A stretch of DNA of 34,150 bases. Origin: Candolleomyces eurysporus (Eukaryota > Basidiomycota > Agaricomycetes > Agaricales > Psathyrellaceae). A model generated the notes under the pieces. It did not search any database, was not told the origin of the DNA, and saw nothing but the letters and a program-made list of their open reading frames with translations. Position 1 is the stretch's first letter, and every line of letters begins with the position of its first letter. Position numbers and translations under genes: made by a program. Location of the stretch: the NCBI GenBank assembly GCA_027579435.1, contig JANBPK010001284.1, positions 1 through 34,150 of the forward strand, read 5' to 3'. Positions 9,860-19,627 of this stretch are shown here, piece by piece.

Positions 9860-10990
9860 ATCATGCATTCCCGGAGGACCTGTCAAGTCCCGAAAATACG
9901 GAACTCCTTCGCATTTGCGGTAGAAATTGGCGACTCTCGGGTCGCTGTGTATCTCGTGGAACGCCTTCTATTTTGATGCCAACCTTGGTTACTAACCCGG
10001 GAAATGGTTAACGTACATCCGAAGAATCTCTCCTCTCGTCCAAGGATTCATCACGATCGTGCTCTGTCGCGTGTGCTTTTGAATTTTATACCAATTATAC
10101 TGTTTTTGAGATGGAGAAGTGGTAAAGAGGATGACCAACCGACTCGGTTTGGCGGAGGGGTGGAATAAATTCTGCGAATCGGAGTCGAAGAAGGTCCACA
10201 GAAAAGCGTCGGACTTGATGTACTCGATCCAACGCTCGGGCAGCTCGAAATATCCATCGGTGGTGACGAGTACAGGGGAGTTGGATTCATGGAACCAGAC
10301 AAATGATCGTGATTCAGCGACACAGCGACCGACTGCATACCGAGTCCAAAGCGTCTTTCCTAATGAATTTGAGTGAGAAAATTTCACTCGTCGTAACAAG
10401 ACCCTTCTTACCAATTCCAGGATGCCCTGTAATAAAAACAAACCTCGGCTTTGCCCACACGGTTCGCAGGGCAGGTATCTCGGCTCATTGGACTTTCCAA
10501 CGTTCGACCAAGAGCTGCGACTGCTCCAAAGATTCGAGCGTACTCTGCGTGGACCAAGAAACGCCCATAGTCCACGACGAAATAATCTGGTCCACCGTCG
10601 TCTTTGCTATCGGGAGACTATCCTGAGAAATCTTCCTCGTTTGCGACATCTGAGGTCGAAGTATCGACTTCATTAACGACTTCTGTATGCGTCCTTTGTG
10701 AGACAGATTCAATGTGATTGTGTCTGCGAACCCGTGAAGACGAGAGAATTTTGAAAGGACATCTCGCATCTCACCCGCCGGTTTTTGTCTTTGGCAGACG
10801 GTGTCAACTGGTGTTTCTGATCCTGTAGGTCCCTTTGTCCCGACGGACGGCTCAGGGGTTAGCTACCGACCGAATTCAAGCAACCCTAGGATCTCTTTGG
10901 GAAGTTGATTTTGTGCGTTTTTACGCTTCATCCACAGAGATGGGAACCGGGGCGGGACAATAGACTCTAGCGACATGGTGGTTGGGGTTC
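9860..10990 (-). pseudogene. Decayed CRN/RHS-type P-loop NTPase gene, copy 2
   Basis: This is the inverted relative of the 5.9-7.0 kb copy and is better preserved. In order on the minus strand: a short open start with ATG near 10955; a DYFVVD...AEYARIF segment around 10550-10600; the P-loop GHPGIG ending at 10412, an apparent 52-nt GT-AG intron (10411-10360), then KTLWTRYAVGRC; a DGYFELPERW strand near 10240; DAFLWTF near 10200; a FTTSPS motif; and MNPWTRGEI near 10040. This is the canonical order of the CRN/RHS NTPase core. Breaks: the frame changes between the AEYARIF segment and the P-loop (about 10440-10500), a stop lies at about 10863, and the intron needed after 9992 would be only about 30 nt. 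It is probably inactive, though a cleverly spliced partial product cannot be excluded. Confidence 0.68.
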
Positions 10991-11411
10991 AGAATACTGG
11001 CACGATGTGTTTCGCTTTCGAGTGGGAGTGATCAAAGTTCAGGACGAGCTTAGACATAATTTGTCAATCAGATCTTGGGCTTTGCTTCGGGTTTGCTCCC
11101 GTTTCATGGATGGAGGTGGGTACTACCGACAACGATGGTTGTAATTATTACGATGAAGTCTTTCGGATGAGGGCTATGTCGTTCAGTTCGATTTCATTTT
11201 TTTTTACACCAACCTGCAGCCCTGTTTATTCTGTGACCTGAACACTGAGTGCCTCAACTTCCCATCCCGCGGTTCTATTGACCATAATTTTCCCATTTTT
11301 ATTCTTCCCTTTTCTTGGTATCATGCATCAATCTACGGTATATGATCGTGGAGTACAATGTCCAACACAGCCAGTCGCTAGATCCTTCCTCCCACCTACC
11401 CGCCCGCCTGC
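10991..11411. other. Spacer between CRN/RHS copy 2 and the C2/membrane gene 3' end
   Basis: No gene recognised. The plus-strand ORF 11278-11817 is the antisense of the membrane-protein exon and its Gly repeat. Confidence 0.4.
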
Positions 11412-11575
11412 TCACGCACCATCCGACCCACTTGCAGTCTTCCTATCTGCCTTACTCTTCCCCTTCCCCTTTCTTGACGACGACGACGACGCACTACTCC
11501 GTCCACCACCACCACCACCACCACCACCACCACTCGTCCCCGACCCAGCCGCAGACCCAGACGCAACCTTAAACA
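11412..11575 (-). other. Probable out-of-frame 3' end of the C2/membrane protein gene
   Basis: Read in the frame one base away from the annotated stop, this stretch gives about 54 residues: a Ser/Ala/Gly lead, ten glycines from a GGT repeat, a Ser run and a basic tail KGKGKSKADRK, with a stop at 11414-11412. It looks like a natural cytosolic tail. The six-base G run at 11576-11581 is the obvious place for a one-base length error or a real frameshift. Confidence 0.5.
11503..11532. repeat. (CCA)10 trinucleotide microsatellite
   Basis: Ten uninterrupted CCA units. On the minus strand these are GGT codons that would give ten glycines in the possible extended C-terminus. A short GAC/CGA run lies just before it, at about 11475-11491. 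Confidence 0.9.
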
Positions 11576-13931
11576 CCCCCCTCCTCGAGACCCCCGATGA
11601 CCCTCCTCACACAGCCAATAACGCCCCGAATGAACATATGGCACCCATACACCAAGAACTGCAAGCTCATCAACATCCCTACCCCAAAGCACCCTATCAC
11701 AACACCGGCAGGGAACATCTCGAATGCCACAAGTCCCAAGAACACAAGGAGGCAGCACGCAGATGCTACCATACACAGGGTCGGGACTCTCGCACTCACA
11801 CTGAAGAAGGCGTATGAACCGTACAAGTCGAGCGCACGAGTACGGAACAGGTGAGGTGGGGAGAAGTAGTATCGGAGGATGAAGTACGCGAGGGACGTGA
11901 CGCCGAGGCCGGTGTAGATCGAGGATAGGGCGACCGAGGAGAGGCAGAGAGAGGAGAGGGTGACGACGCTGTCGTTCGAGATGGCGAATATGGCGACGTC
12001 GACCGCGCCGATGGCTGCGAGCTGCAATGCGCATGTGTTGGTCAGTGGTACGTTCGATCAATGTGAAAGGGAGAAAGAGACGAGACAGAGATACTCACGA
12101 ATCCACCCATGAACGTCCACTCCATCTTCAACTGCTGCAAGACAGCCTCGAAATCCGAGTCGGTACGAGCATCTCGGAGGTCAAGATACAACGTAAAGTT
12201 GCCTAGGAAGGTTTCCCACCACTGGTTTTTCTGTAGCTCCTTCACTTCCTCTTCCTTCGCTTTCCCCTTGTCGTCCGACGATGATGACGACTTTTTGCCA
12301 TTGCCGACTTCCAGGTCCACAGCTGTAATATCAGTTTCTGTATACGGAGGAACAGGGGCATCGCAAGATGAGGATGAGGGTGAGGGTGAAGGAGGGCGGG
12401 GGGAGACGGTCAAGCGAGTCGAATTGGAGGCGTTGTGGGGAGGAGGCGCGAGGATATGTTGAGGCAGGAGTGAAGCTGCGATCCACCTTGTCACCGACGT
12501 TGTCTCCGTCGTCGTTGTACGCGACTCGGAAGTGACGAGCGAGATGGTCTTCGGTGGTAAGGGGACATCCAAGCTAAGACCCTTCTCTTTCTGATCTTCC
12601 AATGACGATGATAATGATGGGGTTCGCGGAACGGCGGGTGAGGATAAGAAATCGTCGTCGTCCGACACCGGAGTCAATGTTGCGGAGGAGTTTTGGGATT
12701 GCGAAGGGAATATGGATTTAGGAGCCATGGTCGGTGTGCGTTCACCAAAGAACGAACTTGACCCTGACCCTGACGCTCCTTCAGACACACCCGATCCGGA
12801 CTCACAATCTGACAACTCCGAGCTCGAGTAGGAAAACTCGCAGGCTTCGTCTTCCGAAAAGAGTTTATATGCCTTCATACGCTTTCGTCTTCTGCTGGGG
12901 GTGTTACGGCGACGGAGGCCAGGTGGTGTAGGAAGTATGTCCTCGTCGACAGGAGACTCGAGTGTAGGTGACGGAGGTTGGATGTCAATGAGGGGTTTCG
13001 ATTCATCGTGCGACTGCGAGGACGATAATGAACTGGCACTTGCATCCGTAGTGTAGCCTGACATTGACGGCGCAGTAGATATTGAACTATCCTCGTGGTG
13101 CTCTATCGCAGTGGGCTTGGGGTGGGGAGATGACGGCGACTTGGACGAAGAACGGGGCGGGTTGAATTTGATAGTTAACAGAGCGCCACCCTGAGGATGG
13201 CCTTTACTCGAAGGAGTCGCCCTTTTCGACGAGGATGATGAGCTGGATTGGCAGTTGAGTCGGATGTCAAGGACATTGCCTGTTGATCATCAAGCAAAGA
13301 AAGGTCAGCTCCATTGTTCTATACATAGATAGAATGCAAAAGCAACAGGGGAGATTAGTAACAAAAAGCCGCATGACTTACTTTTTGAGCGTTTTCCTAG
13401 CACACCTTTCTCGCCCTCGACTCGCCTGAGCAGGTCCCCCAAGGAATGTGAAGCGGATGCGACGAGGTTCCGTTTCTTGCTTTTCTTCTTGCTTTGAGAG
13501 CGGTGCCAGACCCGCATCTCTACTGTAGACGTCGGCTCGACGTCGTAGCTGCGGAGAGAACGCACATGTTAGCCGACGCTGCACGCACGGACAACGATGC
13601 CCTAAANGAGAGAGAGAGAGAGTACTCACAACCTGAAGTACTGCTTCAAATTAGGATTCTGCCCATCCACTCCGAGCACAGCTTCGTGCCGGATATGCTT
13701 GTCGACCTCCAGAGTGACGATGGGCCGCCAGGACTTTTCGGGTCGCATCAGGCGCAACCCTTGGGCGCGAATGACTAGAAGCGAGTCGTATTGGCTCGCG
13801 TGGTGTGTGGTACATAGACGGTAGACTCACTTGTTAGATCCCAGGCTCTACACAAGCACAGGTCAGCTCAGGCAGATACGCCACAACGCTTGAATAGCGA
13901 CTCACTCTGGGTCTGTGACGACGCTCTCCAT
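11569..13931 (-). CDS. C2-like N-terminus plus four-helix membrane protein, uncharacterised fungal family
   Basis: Six exons on the minus strand: 13931-13906, 13848-adjacent microexon 13847-13831 (17 nt), 13774-13630, 13548-13382, 13279-12099, 12021-11569. Phases close, giving 662 residues as read. Residues 9-150 look like a lipid-binding C2-type beta sandwich (WDLTIIRAQGL, WRPIVTLEVD, AVLGVDGQNPNLKQYF, VEMRVWHRSQ). Next comes a Ser/Pro-rich, low-complexity region of about 300 residues with many possible phosphosites. A conserved block (WWETFLGNFTLYLDLRD, then DFEAVLQQLKMEWTFMGGF) leads into about four transmembrane helices (residues about 507-655). The same layout recurs in agaricomycete hypothetical proteins, with no assigned function. 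The C-terminus is suspect: a G6 run at 11576-11581 is followed by a stop, but one base fewer opens a further clean reading frame to 11412. Confidence 0.85.
13608..13622. repeat. (GA)n microsatellite
   Basis: A GA dinucleotide run with an unresolved base at 13607, inside the third intron of the C2/membrane protein gene. The true repeat number is uncertain because of the N. Confidence 0.8.
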
Positions 13932-16529
13932 CTTTGGATAATTGAATAATACGATGCGCGCTCAGCGTTGACCAGTTTTGAGAAGGTAGATACGAGGAGA
14001 TGGGTGTAGTTGAGGAGGAGGAGAAACGAATCCCTGGCTCGTCGGATAGAGAAGTAAAGGTACAAGGAGCGAACAGCCCCTTGGCAGTGCGTTCCTGTGG
14101 ATGGCAATCATCGCTGTGCAAGTGATGCCGGTGCCGACCTGATGATGAGTTGATCCGGAGGATCTCCAGCGACCCCATCGGAGGGCTCCAATACCTACGT
14201 ACGATGACACAGTCGATTCAGTCTTCGATTGTGACAGTAAGCGTCTGATGAAATGAAAGCGATAAGATGGATTCCCCTCGAGAAGTCAGTCTTGGAGTCG
14301 GAATCTTCTCCTCAAGACGACGAATTGGCGCCTTGTCGGAGGACCTGCAAAACCTCGCAGACTTTGGGCATCAAGAAAGGCAGTTCAATGACTACCCTCA
14401 GAACCTAGGAAATGCGTGAGTTCAGCGACAGGCTGTTTTCCAGCTATCGGGTCCAGGATGTGGCACTAATATTCGATGATATTTGATGAAAACAGCGGGC
14501 TACTGCCCACAGTCGCTTTCGTAAATTGTCAAGATGGGATCGGAAGTGTGGTGATAACTTCAAGCCAATGCTACATCGCACAGGCATGTGAATCTGGTCA
14601 GTATAAGGAGAGGGTGGGGCTGCCTACAAGCTACCTTCCATAGCTGAATGGACTGCCTGTGTGACCGTGCGTGATAGGTGGGCTGTTGTAAAATCCCCGG
14701 ATCCAGCTCTGGGAATTAATACAAGTCCTGCCTAGACCAATTATCTCTATCCCATCGCTCTCAAAGCTGCGTGGTTAGCATGAGCCTTGCCAGAATAAGG
14801 AAGCCATCTTCATGTTTCGGAAACGTGAGGAAGCAAAGACAGATAATCTCTACATGCGTAATTGATTCCGATAAGACCGCAGGAATTGGGTGAGCAAAAA
14901 TCAGGGAAAATTATTAGATAGAACAGCTGGCAAAGACACTATGTGTCTGCCGTCTCGGACATAATCCCGAGGAGATCATTTCAAGAAGATTATAGAACTA
15001 TTTTACTGACGAAAGACAGCTCGCATAGACAATACAATCGACATCGTGAGGCATAATAAGTTGCTTACACCTCTGTTTGTTCGCGTTGATATACTCTGTG
15101 GTTGTTTTGCTAATGATTTATAAACGATTCCTCGTTATCAAGGGGCCTTCAACGATTTCGGTTTTTCTAAAATTCGATTGTCAGCCTATTTGTTCGGCTC
15201 TAACCTTTGCTTTGATTTTGCGTGTCTATTTGCCACGATGTGATGCAAATCGGCTCAGGAGGTCCCCCTTATAACTGTATTAATGTTTATAAATAAGCAA
15301 TGAAGGCAAGTAACATTGCGAGCAATTCACATACGTAGAACACCAAAGGTCGGCTGAAGTAGCGCACAGCAAGTGCAAGGAAAAAAAGGATGTGGACAGC
15401 CCTCGTCAAGGAAAAAGCTAAGCTAGTGATCGTACCAGAGATGGTAGGTTGATGATGGGCAACGATCGAAGATCGGGTGTGAGCTAAGTGCTCAGCTCCA
15501 GTCAGAATTCGTGGATGAAATGTTAGGCACAGCCCCGTATATAGGACAAGCTCGGATGGCAATGCATCCAAGTACCACGGTCGATCATCCTACACCTTCT
15601 GTCTTTACAAGGAAAAAACCGAGGACAGAAACATAATGCTAAGCAGAAAGAAAGCCGAGTGTCCAGGTGCACCCGGACGGGCCATTCTTTACATTTTACA
15701 ACGGGTCTGTCAGGCGTCTGCGGGCGCCTGTGGGTCCTAGGAGAAGGCTTTAAATGGGCAAAAAACATAAGTGTTAAGGCGTACAGCGCCCGGAAGTAGG
15801 GTTCTGTAGTAACCCGAATCAGATGGTACACATAGCCCATGGCGCTTCAGGGCGTGACGCAGTTTCCAGGTGTATGGCCCCCGCGACTAACTCTCAGGAT
15901 GTTTGTAGTTTTGCGTTTACAGAGGATAGCAGTGGGCAAGAGGCCTAGATCTGGACACCTCTGATAATACATAACTGTCATCGGCCAAGGTTCATAACCG
16001 TTGGCAAGAAACAATCGCAAATCTCTAAGGTGCGTGGCTACTACTGGTGGCATCAGGGCAGCATTTAGGCGTCACAGTGACGGCTACAACTTTCTGTCAA
16101 CAAATATCGTATCTGTGGATACAGATGTGCCATTCCATGAAATGGTATGCTCAACTCTTCTTCTTCGAATCTACGAATTTGCGGTGCGAACGCTTAGCAC
16201 ATCTACTGCGTCCACGAGCGACGCGGACGTCCCTAAATTCTTACGTGTAACAATAGCGACGGAGAAGCGCTGCCGAAGGTTTCAAAACTATGTCACCGAC
16301 ATCAAGAACTGGCGAGATGCAACTTTCGTGGAACTAAGAAGCGCCCCGGAGGTTAACCGCTTTTAATCTTTCGGTGTTTCTCAAGGGTCTGGGGAGTAAA
16401 GACCCCAGATGGCCCTTACCTCCTGCTATTTTGATACCTGAATAGCTCTGGAGCCGTGACGGGTTTGCATAAATACCCTNCCCCCCTTTGCCTTGCATCC
16501 CCCAACCTGGAAAGGCGCTCGTCTTCAAC
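13932..16529. other. 2.6-kb divergent intergenic region
   Basis: This region separates the divergent starts of the C2/membrane protein (-) and the carboxylesterase (+). Several ORFs of 60-120 codons occur (for example 15287-15571 minus and 16001-16366 plus), but none has a motif, a signal sequence or exon structure that I can defend. The part at 15000-15300 is clearly more AT-rich than its surroundings, which suggests old mobile-element or otherwise decayed DNA. Confidence 0.4.
16467..16477 (+). promoter_or_regulatory. TATA-like box of the carboxylesterase gene
   Basis: TGCATAAATAC lies about 55-60 bp upstream of the ATG at 16530, the right place and strand for a core promoter. Confidence 0.45.
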
Positions 16530-18408
16530 ATGTACACAGCACAAGCAATCGTCTTCGCTCTCCTTTCTTCCTTCTCTTTCGCCACGGGCAGTCTGATTGT
16601 CAGCACTGCACAGGGTAGTGTTGTCGGAACGCAGGCCCTTCCAAGAGTCCGCGAATGGCTGGGTATTCCCTTCGCTATCGCTGCTCGTTGGACTGCTCCT
16701 AGTCTACCTGCGACTCGGACCTCGCCTTTCAATGCAAATGCGTACGGCCCCAGCTGCCACCAGCTTACAAATCCGACTATAGATTACTACCTGAAGTTCG
16801 CTCATCAAGACGAACCGTTGACTGTATCGGAGGACTGCTTATCGCTCAATATCTGGGCTCCTTCAACTTCCCGTCCTCAGAACACTGCCGTGTTGATTTG
16901 GATCTATGGTGGAGGTTTCCAGTTCGGTGCCGTACGTTGACAGTCTCTCCCTTTTTACTTATCCTTCATTCTAAACTCATATTCTTTCAGAGCGACCTGA
17001 AAGTTTACAACGGTCGTAACTTTGTCAGGGACAACGATGGCCTCATCATCGTTACATTCAACTATCGCATCAATATGTTCGGTCAACCCAACGCCCCCCA
17101 ACTCGTTAGCGCCACAGATTCGCAGAACTTTGGTCTCCTCGACATAAAGGCCGCGATTGACTGGGTCGAGAGTAACATCGCTGGCTTCGGAGGCGACCCG
17201 AATCGCATCAGCATCTTCGGTCAAAGTGCCGGTGCCATAGCGGCTGACATCTATGCCCAGGCCTATCCTACGGATACCACAGTTAAAGGTGTGTTATTTG
17301 TATGATCTCATTTTTCCAGTACTCAAATTCTTGTTTTAAACTATTTCCAGGAATGATTCTGCAATCTGGAAGGTGAGTCCTCATCCGCCAGAGTCCGTGG
17401 CTCTAATTTAACGCCATTTATTCAAAAAGCATCAGCTGGTTGAGCGATGGAGGCTCTCCTACCCTGGACCCCGCTCCTTGGCACACAGTAGCTCAAGCTG
17501 TCGGCTGTGGCAATAGTAAGTCGTCAACATTTTAATTTTGTACATAAACTGGTTTTAACCTATACGGATCAGGCGCCACACCTGCCCAGTTCACTTGCAT
17601 GCAAGGAAAATCTGCGGCCAGTTTGATCCAGGCTGCTCGAGACGCCAACCTCATCTTTTTCAAGCTCGTGACAGACAGTACGTTCCCATTTCTTGATATG
17701 GGTGGATTCAAGATTCACTGGAGTATTCAAGATATCATTCTTCACTCTGACTGGGCAAACCGCATGGCGACTGGCAATTTCCTGAAGGTCCCTACCGTCA
17801 TCGGAACGGTTCAACATGAGTCCGATACTTTCACCGTTGGAGGCTCTCTTGCGACGAGAGGAAACGCTCCACCTTTCATCACGACCGCGAGAGCAGATAT
17901 CCTCACTCAAGTTGGTGACACTTGCGGCGCTTCCAGTGCTTCAAAGGGTCGATACGATAACGGTGTTACAACATGGCGGTACCAGTATCAAGGTGGGCTT
18001 ATCTGCTTACTTTTAAAGACGCGTATTGACACCGTCTCTCTCACAGCCGTCTGGCCTGGTATCAGCACTCGCCAGGATTTGCGCGCTTTCCATGGTGCCG
18101 ACATTCCTATCGTCTTCGGTACCTTCGCCTCCGTCCAGACTAACCCCCCAATGGACCATGAGGTAGCGTTTTCGCTCTACGTGAAGAACGTATGGGCTGA
18201 ATTTGCCAAGAACCCATCGGCCGGGCTGACAGGCGTTGGATGGCCAACGTATAACCCCTCGGCTGATACCTTGGTGCAACTTGGAAATGTGGAGAATTTG
18301 ACGGGACATTCGCTTGCTTCCCCGTCCCTTTTGGACGCTACTTGCGCGCATGCGACGACTCTGCGCGCGATTCTTGAACAATATAATACCATTTTGTCTA
18401 GCATCTAG
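16530..18408 (+). CDS. Secreted type-B carboxylesterase/lipase (carotenoid ester lipase-like)
   Basis: Six exons: 16530-16931, 16991-17288, 17351-17372, 17430-17515, 17573-17992, 18047-18408. The introns are 54-62 nt and phases close to 529 residues, close to the usual family length. Residues 1-20 are a signal peptide. The alpha/beta-hydrolase features are complete: the oxyanion-hole loop YGGGFQFG, the nucleophile elbow FGQSAGA with Ser213, an acidic residue Glu352 in QHESDTF, and the catalytic His425 in AFHGADIPIVFG. The SEDCLSLNIW segment is typical of type-B carboxylesterases. The predicted role is hydrolysis of carboxylic esters outside the cell. Agaricomycete relatives cleave fatty-acid or carotenoid esters, but the substrate here is inferred from family resemblance only. 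The third exon, 22 nt, is a microexon encoding the MILQSG strand. The ATG at 16530 was chosen because it begins the signal peptide directly. Confidence 0.92.
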
Positions 18409-19157
18409 GTGTATCACGGTGCCAACCTCTGTTTGTAATGTTGAATTCTTGTTACTTTTGTGTATTTTTATTATGGTGTACCTCCACAACGACGTAATGG
18501 CTCTTATTTCTTCTTGCACCAGAATGCCTCAGGACAATTTTGATAATCTCGTACTTGTACTCGAAATGAATCGTATTACTGTCAGCTTTAGGCTCGAGTG
18601 GCGTGCAGTACACGGACTTAGTGCATATGAATACGGAGCATCGAACTTGTTCCACTGCGGCACTGCCTCTCAATACACCATCGAGCAAATATTTTTAGCC
18701 GGCCTCGCCTAGCTCCTTCAAAGTATCATCAAAGAGGAAGACACCGCGATGGTAATGGCCGGTGGGCTCATTGCGGGTTACTAGTTTAACGTGATACGAG
18801 AGGCGCTTCGCCTCAATGCTCCGGCTTTGATCACGATTTAAAACTCTTAAGATGGGGGTCATGCGGGTCATACGACGCTCAAATTCCAGTATAGTGTTAG
18901 AGAAGGATGATGCCGCGAAAGGTAAAAGGAAATTTAGAATGCATTGGTGGTTTGGTCGAGATGAAACAATTAGTCACGGTGGCACCAACGATTGGCGGAG
19001 ACCGTATGTGCAGGGCAAGGTCTGCAACCGGAGTCATGTCCCTCTCAGACTGCCCTAGTTCCTTTTATAGTTACCAGAGGTCGTTGTTCTCTGAGACTCC
19101 TGATTCGAGATAAAGGATGGCTAGGACTGGGTGAAAGCGCTTGCCATAACAGGCTAA
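18409..19157. other. Intergenic region after the carboxylesterase
   Basis: Holds the carboxylesterase 3' untranslated region and otherwise no recognisable gene. A short perfect hairpin GAGGCG-CTT-CGCCTC lies at about 18800. Confidence 0.4.
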
Positions 19158-19291
19158 CACAGGGTTTTTGACCACATATTTTGACTCCAAATACATTGAA
19201 AATACATAGAAAATACACTAAAGATATATGGTGTATTTTCTATGTATTTTTAATGTATTTGAACTCAAAACATGGTGCAGAAAACCCTGTG
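19158..19291. mobile_element. 134-bp Tourist-like MITE (PIF/Harbinger type)
   Basis: The whole element folds on itself. The left arm (19158-19219) and right arm (19231-19291) are inverted copies starting CACAGGGTTTT. Their inner 31 bases match with one difference, and there are small gaps in the outer half. An 11-nt loop separates them. The element is flanked on both sides by the trinucleotide TAA (19155-19157 and 19292-19294). A 3-bp TAA/TTA duplication with long inverted repeats and no coding capacity is the signature of Tourist-like non-autonomous PIF/Harbinger elements. The interior is AT-rich with repeated AATACAT words. Confidence 0.8.
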
Positions 19292-19294
19292 TAA

Positions 19295-19627
19295 GGGCCG
19301 TGGGGAGTCGAGCCGTCAGTTGAATGTTCCGCAAGCAGTCCGCGTTTTGTTCTCGTTTTGTCAGAGTCGACAACCCCGTCTGCCAAATCCGCTCCTTTGC
19401 ATGAGCTACAATACTCCACAACAAACTGTAATTTGCTAGTGATAACTAGATGGTATAAAACAATCGAACAAAGTCCATAATGCGACTACCAAGTATCCAG
19501 ATAGTGTTGGTATTATATACTAGTACTCATTTATGATGTCCGTGATAGCGAAAAGAATGTCAAATTGGTCTTTAGAACCAAAGCAGGGTTGTGTCCATAA
19601 GAATAATAAGAAAAAGGGAAAAGAAGT
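19295..19627. other. 3' flank of the glucanase gene
   Basis: AT-rich sequence downstream of the minus-strand glucanase stop. It probably contains its 3' untranslated region. No other gene seen. Confidence 0.4.

Noticed and set aside
11278..11817. 179-codon plus-strand ORF rich in Pro and His
   Set aside because: It is the antisense of the membrane-protein last exon and its (GGT)n tail. The low-complexity composition comes from the CCA repeat.
11396..12061. 221-codon minus ORF with Arg- and Val-rich sequence
   Set aside because: It overlaps the transmembrane exon in another frame. The Val run is the GGT microsatellite read out of frame.
15287..15571. Hydrophobic 94-codon minus ORF, possibly a membrane peptide
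   Set aside because: It lies in AT-rich DNA where hydrophobic codons are favoured by chance. No flanking exon or motif supports it.
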